From: Closterium sp. NIES-65
Lineage: Eukaryota; Streptophyta; Zygnematophyceae; Desmidiales; Closteriaceae
Assembly (NCBI GenBank): GCA_948144175.1
Contig: CANXME010002588.1
Location: 116,343-180,342 of the forward strand
DNA length: 64,000 nt
Direction: 5' to 3'
Part shown: positions 44,986 through 55,035 of the stretch, one piece after another
How positions within the stretch are numbered: the first letter of the stretch is position 1
Layout of the letters: each line of letters opens with the position of its first letter
Notes under the pieces: generated by a model
What the model was told of the DNA's origin: nothing
The model's input: the letters and a program-made list of their open reading frames with translations, nothing else
The model's database searches: none
Position numbers and translations under genes: made by a program

Positions 44986-45700
44986 CGAGTGAAGGCGCAA
45001 GGAATGAGAGAATGGGAGGGGAAGGAGAGTGAAGGCGCACGGAATGAGAGGTTGAGAGGGGAATGAGAGGGAAGGCACACCCTAAGAGAGAATGAGAGGG
45101 GAAGGAGAGTGAAGGCGCACGGAATGAGAGAATGAGAGGGGAATGAGAGGGATGACGCACGGAATGAGAGAATGAGAGGGGAATGAGAGGGATGGCGCAC
45201 GGAATGAGAGAATGAGAGGGGAATGAGAGTGAAGGCGCACGGAAAGAGAGACTGAGAGGGATGGCGCACGGAATGAGAGACTGAGAGGGGAATGAGAGCG
45301 AAGGCACACGGAAAGAGAGAATGAGAGGGGAAGGAGAGTGAAGGCGCACGGAATGAGAGAATGAGAGGGGAATGAGAGGGGAATGAGAGGGAAGGCGCAC
45401 GGAATGAGAGAATGAGAGGGGAATGAGAGTGAAGGCGCACGGAATGAGAGAATGAGAGGGGAATGAGAGTGAAGGCGCACGGAATGAGAGAATGAGAGGG
45501 GAATGAGAGTGAAGGTGCACGGAATGAGAGAATGAGAGGGGAATGAGAGTGAAGGCGCACGGAATGAGAGAATGAGAGGGGAATGAGAGTGAAGGCGCAC
45601 GGAATGAGAGTTTGAGGGGGGAATGAGAGGGGAATGAGAAGGATGGCGCACGGAATGAGAGAATGAGAGGGGAATGAGAGGGAGGGCTCACGGAAAAAGA
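44986..45700. repeat. Purine-rich minisatellite, about 42-bp unit
   Basis: About 16 units of GAATGAGAGAATGAGAGGGG plus AATGAGAGTGAAGGCGCACG with small variants; the plus strand is purine-rich and unbroken frames on the minus strand (Ser/Pro/Leu/His-rich) reflect the repeat. Confidence 0.92.
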
Positions 45701-46800
45701 GGAGAAGGCGCAAAGGAGGAGAGGAGCAGCGGTGTATGTGATAGTATATGCACAGGAGGAGATGATGGGGACAAAATGCGAATGGCGCGGAGGGGAAAGA
45801 GAGTGCACACACAATGGAAGAGAGGAGCAGCGGGGCATGAGAGGGTACGCTCAATGGAGGAGAGGCGCAGAGAAGGAGAGTGTACGCTTGCGGAAGGGAG
45901 GATCTGACTAGTGAGAGCAAAGAACGAGGCGCGGTATGGAGTATCGGACGAGAGTTGGAATGGGAACGAGGCACGAACAAGGAATGGACAAGAGGGGGAG
46001 ACGAGCGAGGCGCGGATGCAAGCAACGGACGAGATCACGGAATGCACGAGGCACGGATGCGTGGAAGAGACAATAGGCAGATTGGGACGACCAGGACAAA
46101 TGACACCGTCCGTGATAGGGAATACGAGGGAACGAACAAGGCGCGCAAGGGAGGAACGAACGAGATAGGGAACGAACGAGATAGGGAACGAACGAGGCGC
46201 GAAAATAAGGATCGGTCGAGATAGGGAACAGAAACAGGCGCGCAATAGAGTAGGGAGCTAAATGGGGCGAGGCGCGCCAATCACGAAGCCCGGGAGGGAC
46301 AATGCAAAATCCGCGGATATGGGGGAAACAGATGGCAGTGAATCGACGAAAAGCGAACGGGAGGAATGGACGGTAGGGGGAATGGGGCATACGAGGAATG
46401 GAACAGAGGGAGGGACGACAACGATCACGGGAGAAGCAGACGGGAGAAATAATGCAAAGCGGCGGGCATGGGAGAAAAGGACGGGGTGGGCGGGACGAAG
46501 CGCGCACGGGAGGGTGAATAGGACGAGTCCGCCACGGATGAATCGTCTAGAAGGAAGAGACGGCAGCGCGCACCGGAAGCGGACGGGACACTGAATGCGA
46601 CGTGGCGGGTAAGGGAGGAACGGACGAGAGGAAAAGAACGCGGCGTGCACGGAATGAGCCTCAGGAAGGGAGAATTGCGACGATCGCGTCGTGTTTGGAG
46701 TGAAGGGGCACGGGAGTATTGGAGCGTTGCGAAGGGAGAGTCTGGAGACACACCTGTGATTCTCAACAGTTGGTCTAACATCCCGCATAGAAACGCAACA
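45701..46800. repeat. Degenerate purine-rich tract
   Basis: Mixed short motifs (GATAGGGAACGAACGAG, GGAGAGGAGCAGCGG, AGGCGCG) with the same strand bias, fading towards 46800. No gene supported. Confidence 0.65.
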
Positions 46801-47701
46801 AGGTTCCACACGAAACCGCTCCTGGCCCGTGGCGAGTAGTTAGTTTGTTGCCTGTACGGCGGATGGCCAAGTCTGCTGAGATACACGCGAGGGAATTTAT
46901 AGCGGCGGAGGTGATCACCCAGACTAAATAAGACAGTAACAGGGTTTAACTAGCACAAGGGTCTGACTACTTAGTCTCTATTGTGCTCACGAATGTCGAG
47001 AGAATTTTGCTAGGGAGATTCGAGTCTCTGCTCCAGCTCGAAATCCTGTTTGATGTATGTACTTCATTCTGGTATAATGCGATGCTGTGCATAATATAGC
47101 GCATTAATATGTTTTCTATGCAGTTAAATACGGTTTTGCAACCCTGAACGTGAAAGTGGAGCTGTACTGACACCACCCAATCAGAAACGTCTGGGTGCAC
47201 GGTTGCCAGTGGGTACAAGTACAACCAATGGTCACGTGTGAGAAGACCGACGCTTTCAAAATTGGCGCGAATCTGACCATCCTGACAGCTGCACCCTCAA
47301 CTCTTGCTCGAATGCCACGATTTGAGGAACTCCCTAAAGCACGAGCTGGCAGTTTATAAGCATCGACACTGCCAATATTAAAACCACACTAACCAATTAA
47401 ACATGTGAGTGGAATAATACCAACCAGTAAAACAAAATACAATATACTACCCAACAATTAAACGAAGATAAATACAATATACTGCCCAGTAATACGATGT
47501 AACATAATAATTAAAAAAGATACCACAGGAAAAAATTGGAATTACCGATTACAAAAACAACATAACACCCAGAATTTGAATTCACGATACAATAACATAA
47601 CAATGAACCTAATTCATCTGTTAAGTACAATCACTATTTTTTCTACAACTATCCGACAACTCGCAACTCTATCGCGACGCACGGCTTTAGAATAACACAC
47701 C
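46801..47701. other. Intergenic, becoming AT-rich
   Basis: No supported gene. 47380-47700 is strongly AT-rich. It ends with ACACC, the target duplication of element E. Confidence 0.6.
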
Positions 47702-47835
47702 TGTCAGAACATTATAGCTTACTTATTTGTGTAGGCTATAGTGGCGTATCCCATAGGGGGTACAACCCAATTAGGGTTTCCTATTTGTACTCACCTCGTT
47801 CATAGTTCATTCATTCTCTCGTTCACTTCTTCTCA
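47702..47835 (+). repeat. 5' LTR of element E
   Basis: 134 bp, TGTCAGAACATT to CTTCTTCTCA. Differs from the 3' LTR by GTGGCG for GTGGGG. Telo-box (TTAGGGTTT) at 47771-47779. Confidence 0.95.
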
Positions 47836-47847
47836 TGGTATCAGAGC
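47836..47847 (+). promoter_or_regulatory. Primer-binding site of element E
   Basis: TGGTATCAGAGC, the exact plant initiator tRNA-Met site, directly after the LTR. Confidence 0.95.
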
Positions 47848-47904
47848 AGGTTCCCCTGTGGGAACTTTGCTTAGGGCCCACCACTTCGATTTTTTTTTTT
47901 TCCT

Positions 47905-48625
47905 GCCCTAGCGCCCTAGCGCCCTAGCGCCCACCCTAGCGCCTGCCCTAGCGCCCTAGCGCCCGCCCTAGCGCCCGCCCTAGCGCCAGCCCTAGCGCCC
48001 TAGCGCCCGGCGCCCGCCCTAGCACCCGTGAGCCGCCCGCGGCCTGCCAGTGAGCCGCCGCCCGTGAGCCGCCGCCCGTGAGCTACCGCCCGTGAGCACC
48101 GCCCGTGAGCGCCGCCCGTTAGCCACCGCCCGTGAGCGCCGCCCGTCAGCCGCCGCCCGTAAGCAGCCGCCCGTCAGACGCCGCCCGTGCGCCGCCGCCG
48201 TCTGCGAAGCCGCCGCCCGTGAGCCGCCGCCCGTGAGCCGCCCACCCGCGCGCCGCCTGACCGTGAGCCGGCGCCGCCCGTAAGCCGCCCGCCCGTGCGC
48301 CACGAGCCCGCCCGTGAGCCGCTGGCGTCGCCCGTGCACCGACCGTCCGCGAGCCACCCGCCCGTCCGTGAGCCGCCCGCGCCGCCCGTGCACAGCCCGC
48401 GAGCCGCCCGTGAGCAGCCCGCGAGCCGCCCCAGCCGCCCGTGCAGCCGCCCGTGAGTCGCCCCAGCCGCCCGTGAGCCGCCCGCGCGCTGCCCGTGAGC
48501 CGCCCCAGCCTCCCGTGCAGTCACCCGTGCGCCGCCCGCGAGAAGCCCGAGCCGCCCGAGCAGCCCGAGCCGCCCGAACCGCCCGAGCAGCCCGAGCCGC
48601 CCGAGCTGCCCGAGCCGCCCGAGCT
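47905..48625 (+). repeat. GC-rich repeat leader of element E
   Basis: Starts with CCCTAGCGCCCGCCCTAGCG-type units (47905-48020), then GTGAGCCGCCGCCC-type units, then CCCGAGCCGCCCGAGCAG units next to gag. The last part is open in frame with gag (from 48495), so an N-terminal extension of gag is formally possible. Confidence 0.88.
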
Positions 48626-48740
48626 CCTGCTCCTGTGGGGCTGCTGCTGCTCCTGGACCGGCGCAGCCGCTGCACTGCCGTGTTACTGTACTACTGAGCT
48701 ACCCAACTCTTCCTGCCCGGTGAGACTGTCAGCTGCTATA

Positions 48741-51700
48741 ATGGCCACCCCCAGTGTCCTGACTTTTGATGCTGAGGGTCGCGCCATTGACTTTGCAGTC
48801 TGGGTCGAGGACCTGCAGCTGTACTTACTGTGCGATGCGATAGATGAGGTTTCTCTCTTTGACTTTGTCTCTGGCGCTGTCCCTGCCCCTCCTGCTGATG
48901 CTGACCCCACTGTTCGCTCCAAGTGGGCCACACGCGATGCTGCTGCACGTCTTGCTGTGCGTCGACACCTCCCTTCATCCGAGCGTGCGCACTTTAGTCA
49001 GTGCAAGACCGCTCAGGCCTTGAACGACGCTGAAGTTGCGCGCTACTCCTCCCCTTCCTCCGCTACGCTGAGCCGCCTCATGCTACCGTACCTCTTCCCT
49101 GACCTCGCTGCCTTTCCCACAGTCGCTGACCTCTTTACCCGCCTCCACGCTAGTGACACTCGCTACCGCGCTGCGCTTCCTGCTGACTTCCGCGCCGCAA
49201 ACCCTCCTCCCATGTACATCACTCTCTACTTTCTAGTCACCCGTCTCCCTGAGTCCCTTCGTGCCGTTAGGGACCAGTTTCTCTCTGTCTGTCCCACCAC
49301 CCTCACTGTCGACCTCCTTGAGAAGTCCCTGCTAGCGGCTGAGAAGAGTTTAGTCGCTGTAGGGGCCTCTCGTGGTGACACTCGCACCCCCATCTTTGAG
49401 GGGTGTTCTCCCTCCCCCCTACTGCCCTCTGTCGCCTCTGCTACTACGGCCGACCTCGCTGGTTTGGAGTCGGTCGGTGCTGCGTCTGCCCCCAGCGGTA
49501 GGCGCCGCTCTGGCAGGGGCAAGGGGGGCAAGGGAGCGGGTGGAGCTAGCGGGGGCGGTGGCGGAGGAGGTGGGGGCGGCGGGGGGAGTGGGGGTGGCGG
49601 TGGAGGTGGTGGCGGGAGTGGAGGTACTAGTGGCGGCAGTGGAGTCAGTGGTAGTGGCGGAGGTGGCGGTGGGAGCGGCGGGGGCGAGGGTGGCGGTGGC
49701 GGCGGTGGCGGGGGTGGCGGTGGTGGAGGTGGCCGGAGTGGCACGTCGCAGAGAAGCAGCACTGCGGGTGGTCAGCGCCAGCAGCAGCAGCAGCTGCGCT
49801 CTCGCGACATCCCCGCCCCTCATCAGCTCCGTGAGTGGTACTCGCAGCGTCAGCGTGGTGGGGCGTTCGGCCCCTGCACCTACGTCCTTCGCACCGGCGA
49901 CCGCGCGGGTGAGCAGTGTGGGGGCACCCACACCGCCCGCCGCTGCTTTGCCCGCTTGACCGACGCTTGGCGCCAGCAGTTTCCGGAGGCCTCTGAGATC
50001 CCCCGCTGGGGAGAGCTGTCTAGGGCTGGTGTAGCTATCTTTGATCTTGACTATGATGCTATCCTTGCTGCCATGTATGCTGTGACTGTTAGTGATGAGG
50101 GTGACTGTTACCGGTGTTTCCCGCCCGACCCGGGTATTGGTACTGCTGCGTCAGGTGCCAGTGAGGCTGCTGCTCTAGGTGCCAGTGCGTCTGTGCTCTC
50201 AGGTACTAGTGAGTCTGCACTCTTAGGTACTGTGTCGGCTTCGGCCTCCCACACCTTCACCCTTGACTCTGGGGCGTCTCGCTCCTTCTTTCGGGACCGC
50301 ACCACTCTCACGCCGCTTAGTCGGCCGGTTGTGGTGTCCCTGGCTGACCCCTCTGGGGGTCCTGTCCTGTCTCGTTTCTCCACAGTCCTCCCGTGTCCGG
50401 CGGCTCCCTCTGGCACCCTGACTGGTCTCTACCTCCCCTCGTTCTCTACAAACCTGGTGAGTGGTGCTGACGTACAGGATACGGGTGTCCACCAGTTCAC
50501 TCCTGCTCGTCAGCGGGTGACACACTGCACAGAGGCTAGCACAGGTCGCCACCTGGCTACGTTTACACGTCAGCCAGGGTCGAGCCTGTACACACTGACC
50601 ACTGCTTCTCCTCTAGGTGCTGAGTCTGGTAGGGTCTCTTCGTCTTGTCAGGTGTTTGCTGCAGCATCCAGGTCTGGTCCTGAGTCTGCCCCCTGTTCAT
50701 GTCGCCGTCTGTCTCACGAGACCCTCCTCTGGCACCACCACCTTGGCCACCCCTCTCTGCTTCGGCTCAGAGGCATGGCCTCCCGTCTTCTTGTGTCTGG
50801 TCTCCCCCGGTCCCTCCCTCCCCTTCCTCACGGCCGTGGCCCTGCCTGTGTCCCCTGTGTCGAGGGGCGCCAGCGTGCTGCCCCTCACTCCTCCCAGTTT
50901 CCTCCGACAGAGGCTCCGTTGCAGACGCTTCACATGGACGTGTGGGGCCCTGCCCGCGTCCGTGGACTCGGTCACGAGCGCTAATTCCTGTTGGTGGTTG
51001 ACGACTACTCGCGTTTCACCACAGTCTTCCCCTTGCGCAGCAAGGGTGATGTCACCGAGGTGCTGATCGACTGGATCCGCGCAGCTCGTCTCCAGCTCAG
51101 GCAGAGCTTTGGCTCGGACTTTCCTGTGTTGCGTCTGCACTCGGACAGAGGCGGAGAGTTCTCCTCTGGCCTTCTGCGTGCATGCTGTCGTGCGCGAGGC
51201 ATCCGCCAGACCTTCACGCTTCCGGACTCACCACAGCAAAATGGGATTGCTGAGCGCCGCATTGGCATGGTCATGGACGTAGCTCGTACGTCTATGATGC
51301 ATGCGGCTGCCCCCCATTTTCTGTGGCCGTTTGCTGTCAGGTACGCGGCGCATCAGATCAACCTCCACCCCAGGGTCTCCAGGCCGGAGACCTCCCCAGC
51401 CCTGCTGTGGACGGGGAAGGTTGGCGATGCGTCGGCGTTCCGGGTCTGGGGATCTCGGGCGTTTGTCCGCGACTTGTCTGCGGACAAGCTGTCCCCTCGC
51501 GCTGCTCCCTCCGTTTTCCTGGGGTTCCCCCCCGACGCCCCTGGGTGGCATTTCTACCACCCCACCTCTTGCCGTGTTCTGTCCTCCCAGGACGTCACGT
51601 TCGACGAGTCGGTACCCTACTACCGCCTCTTCCCCTACCGCACTCCGTCTCTCCCCCCACCCCCGCTCTTCTTGGTACCAGGTCCCCCCCCGGTAGACCC

Positions 51701-54689
51701 CCTCCCCCCTCAGGGTCCTGCCCCTTCAGGTGTGTCCCAGGTAGACGCGGTCGAGCCTGTCGAGGTCGCTGGTGACTCTGGTGCTGCTGTGGGTGCTGAG
51801 CCTGGGGGTGCTGTGCCTGGGGGAGCTGAGCCTGGGGGTGCGGGGTCTAGGGGTGCTTAGTCTGGGGGTGCTGAGCCTAGGGGTGCTGAGCCTAGGGGTG
51901 CTGAGCCTCGGGGTGCTGAGTCTGGGGGTGCTGAGTCTGGGGGTGCTGAGCCTGGGGGTGCTGAGCCTGGGGGTGCTACGCCTGGAGGTGCTTTGCCTGG
52001 GGGTGCTGCGCCTGGAGGTTCTTCGCCTGGAGGTTCTCCGGGTGCTTCGTCTCGCCGAGAGCCACTCTCCTCACAGGAGCTGCATGAGTGGTTTGCTCGG
52101 CGCTGGAGGCGTGCTGCTGGTGCTGGAGGTTCTTCTGCTGCTGAGGGTGCTGCTGCCGCGGGTCCCGGAGGTGCTCGTACTGGGAGTACTGGAGCTGCTG
52201 GGCCTGCGGGATCGCCTGGAGCTGGTGCTGCTAAGGGTGTTGGCGCTGAGACTACCACTGGTGGTTCGACTGGCGGTGCTCGCGGTGCTGCTGGAGGTTC
52301 TGGGGCTACTGGAGGAGCTGCTGGGGGTTCTGGAGCCACTGGAGGTGCTGCTGGAGATGCTGCTGGAGCGTGTACTCCTGCTGGGGGTAATGGTGCTGTC
52401 CCTGCTGTTTCTGGCCTCGCCACGCGGCCCTGACCGTACTTCGTACCGCTCCTGCAGCAGGTTCTTGGTCTTCCACCTTCTCCTGGTCCTCCTCCTCCTC
52501 CTCCCTTAGAGGGTCCACAGCCTATCCAGTCACTGCTACAGCCTGCCTCCCCTTTGCCTGCTCCTTCTCCCTACGCTGGTCCGACTGGAGGTCTTACTGA
52601 GCGTCGTGAGCCTGCGTCTCGTCCTGTGTCGCCTGTTCGTACTGCGCGCACTAGTGGTCGCGGTTCGCGTCAGCGTCCGCCTCCTGTCCCTGGCACGCAC
52701 CGGATGTCTCTCCGTCCGTCCACTGATCCTCTACGTGCCTCTTTGCCTTCTCCTCCTTCTTCCTCTCTTCCTGCTCTTGCCGACCCGGAGTCGGACTCTC
52801 TTCGTGCTGCCAGTCCTACTGTCACGCGTTTCCGTGCTACTGCTGTCACTGACCCTTCTTTCGAGTCTTCTGCTGCGTCTGCCCTTGTCACTGAGCTTGT
52901 CGACTTTGCTGCGCGCTGTCGTCTAGACTACGCTGCTGGTCTTGTCGCTGAGTCTGAGTCTACCTGTCCTCCGTCCGTCGGGGGTGAGTGTGCCCTTGGC
53001 ACGGACGTCCTTGAGGACAGGCAGGAGGAGTTTCAGTGTCTGGCCGCCGCCTCACCTCATCTCGCGTCTTTACTGCTAGCCCCTGAGGGAGACCCGGATG
53101 CACTAGACATCCCGACTCCGCGCTCTTACGCGGAGGCGATAGAGGGTCCCTACTCCTCTCAGTGGCAGGCAGCTATGGATGCAGAGATGGCTTCCTGGAA
53201 GTCCACAGGCACCTACGTTGATGCTGTTCCCCCTCCTGGGGCGAACATCGTCAGTGGCATGTGGATTTTCAGGGTGAAGCGGCCGCCGGGTTCTCCGCCT
53301 GTCTTCAAGGCGCGGTACGTGGCTCGTGGTTTCAGTCAGCGGCAGGGAGTTGACTACTTTCAGACCTTCTCCCCCACCCCGAAGATGACCACTCTTCGGG
53401 TACTGCTGCACGTTGCTGCTCACCGTGACTACGAGCTGCACTCTCTCGACTTCAGCACTGCTTTCTTGCAGGGCAGCCTGCACGAGGAGATCTGGCTGCG
53501 TCGCCCACCTGGCTTCACTAAGTCTTTCCCTCCTGGTACCCAGTGGAGTCTCCGGCGTCCAGTCTATGGTCTCCGCCAGGCGCCGCGTGAGTGGCACGAC
53601 ACACTGAGGACTACGCTTGCGGCTCTTGGGTTTGCTCCCTCTACTACCGACCCGTCGCTGTTTCTACGCACCGACACCTCTTTGCCGCCGTTCTACATCC
53701 TCGTGTACGTCGACGACTTGGTCTTTGCCACAGCTGACACTGCTGGACTCGCCTACGTGAAGTCCGAGCTGCAGAAGAGACACACGTGCACTGACCTGGG
53801 TGAACTGCGCAGCTACCTTGGCTTGCAGATCACCCGGGACAGAGCACGCCGCACCATTACCCTGACTCAGTCACACATGGTGCAGCAGGTCCTTCAGCGC
53901 TTCGGCTTCACGTACTCCTCGCCTCAGGCCACTCCTCTGCCTACTCGCCACTCGCTCTCAGCTCTGCCTTCGGATGAGTCCGTAGAGTCGAGTGGCCCGT
54001 ATGCAGAGCTTGTTGGCTGCCTCATGTACCTGATGACCTGCACACGACCTGACCTTGCATACCCTCTGAGCATTCTTGCACGCTATGTTGCTCCTGGGAG
54101 ACACCGACCAGAGCACATGGCTGCAGCGAAGAGGGTGTTGCGCTACTTGTGCAGTACGTCGGGCATGGGGCTAGTGCTTGGAGGGCGGAGTCCAGTGGTC
54201 CTCACTGGACACGCGGACGCCTCTTGGGCTGACGACCAGGCTACGCAGCGGTCGTCACAGGGTTACACCTTCAGTCTTGGTTCCGGCTCTGTTTCGTGGC
54301 GGGCTACCCGCTCGTCTTCCGTTCTCGGCTCGAGTTGTGAGGCTGAGATCTACGCCGGGGCCATGGCTGCACAGGAGTTACGCTGGCTCACCTACCTGCT
54401 GACCGACCTTGGAGAGCCGCCTCGTTCTCCTCCAGTCCTGTACGTAGACAACAAGGCCATGCTGCCCTTGTGTCAAGAGCAGCGACTGGAGCACAGGACA
54501 AAGCACATTGCTCTCCGCTACTTTCTTGCTCGTGAGCTACAGCAGCGTGGACAGTTGCGACTTGCGTACGTGGCCTCTGAGGCCAACACTGCTGATGTCT
54601 TCACCAAGGCACTTGCACCTTGTGATCATCAGCGCTGCTGCACGCAGCTGGGCCTTGTGCCTGCCTTGCCTCACTTGCTCACTTCTTGA
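48741..54689 (+). pseudogene. Copia gag-pol polyprotein, element E, three stop codons
   Basis: One frame of 1,982 codons from ATG 48741 (MATPSVLTFDAEGRAIDFAV) to TGA 54687-54689. Order: capsid-like gag; poly-Gly tract (about 49550-49740); zinc motif from Cys379 (C-x13-C-x3-H-x4-C, 49875-49946); protease LDSGAS (catalytic Asp codon 50265-50267); integrase HHHLGHPS, HMDVWGP, HSDRGGEF, SPQQNGIAERR; linker with AEPGG repeats (about 51790-52030); RT with YVDD (53706-53717); RNase H with HADASWADD and YVDNKA. Stops: TAA 50982-50984 (Tyr in A), TAG 51858-51860 (in the repeat linker), TGA 52431-52433 (Arg in A). All catalytic motifs are intact. Having gag and pol in one frame is usual for copia. Confidence 0.95.
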
Positions 54690-54901
54690 CCTCGCTTGTA
54701 CTTCTACCTATATATACTCTTACTCTTGCTTGTTTGTCTCTTGTATATCTCTATATATGATCTTGCATGTGAACTGGCCTTTTGGCCTTTGAACTTGTAC
54801 TCGGAATGTGTGGTGACTTTGTGATCCACCCTGAGCTTTGCTTTGCTTTGCTTGATTGGTCTTGTGACCCCTTGCTCTCCCCCACTTTGCCTATGGGGGT
54901 G
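54690..54901 (+). other. 3' untranslated region and polypurine tract of element E
   Basis: TATATA-containing stretch after the stop, then CTATGGGGGTG just before the 3' LTR as plus-strand primer. Confidence 0.8.
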
Positions 54902-55035
54902 TGTCAGAACATTATAGCTTACTTATTTGTGTAGGCTATAGTGGGGTATCCCATAGGGGGTACAACCCAATTAGGGTTTCCTATTTGTACTCACCTCGTT
55001 CATAGTTCATTCATTCTCTCGTTCACTTCTTCTCA
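54902..55035 (+). repeat. 3' LTR of element E
   Basis: 134 bp, partner of 47702-47835; telo-box at 54971-54979; followed by ACACC. Confidence 0.95.

Larger units (their letters stand above)
47702..55035 (+). mobile_element. Copia element E, complete and youngest-looking
   Basis: 7,334 bp with 134-bp LTRs (47702-47835, 54902-55035) differing at one base and the perfect target duplication ACACC (47697-47701, 55036-55040). Primer site, repeat leader, one gag-pol frame, polypurine tract and 3' LTR are all in place. The frame is open from 48741 to 54689 except for three stop codons. Confidence 0.97.

Noticed and set aside
44986-45700. CRISPR-like regular repeats
   Set aside because: Units are contiguous with no unique spacers, and the genome is eukaryotic with introns.
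43130-46025. Long minus-strand frames (418, 402 and 311 codons) rich in Ser, Pro, Leu, His
   Set aside because: They are translations of the purine-rich minisatellites; the only real coding part is the transposase 2 first exon ending at 43735.
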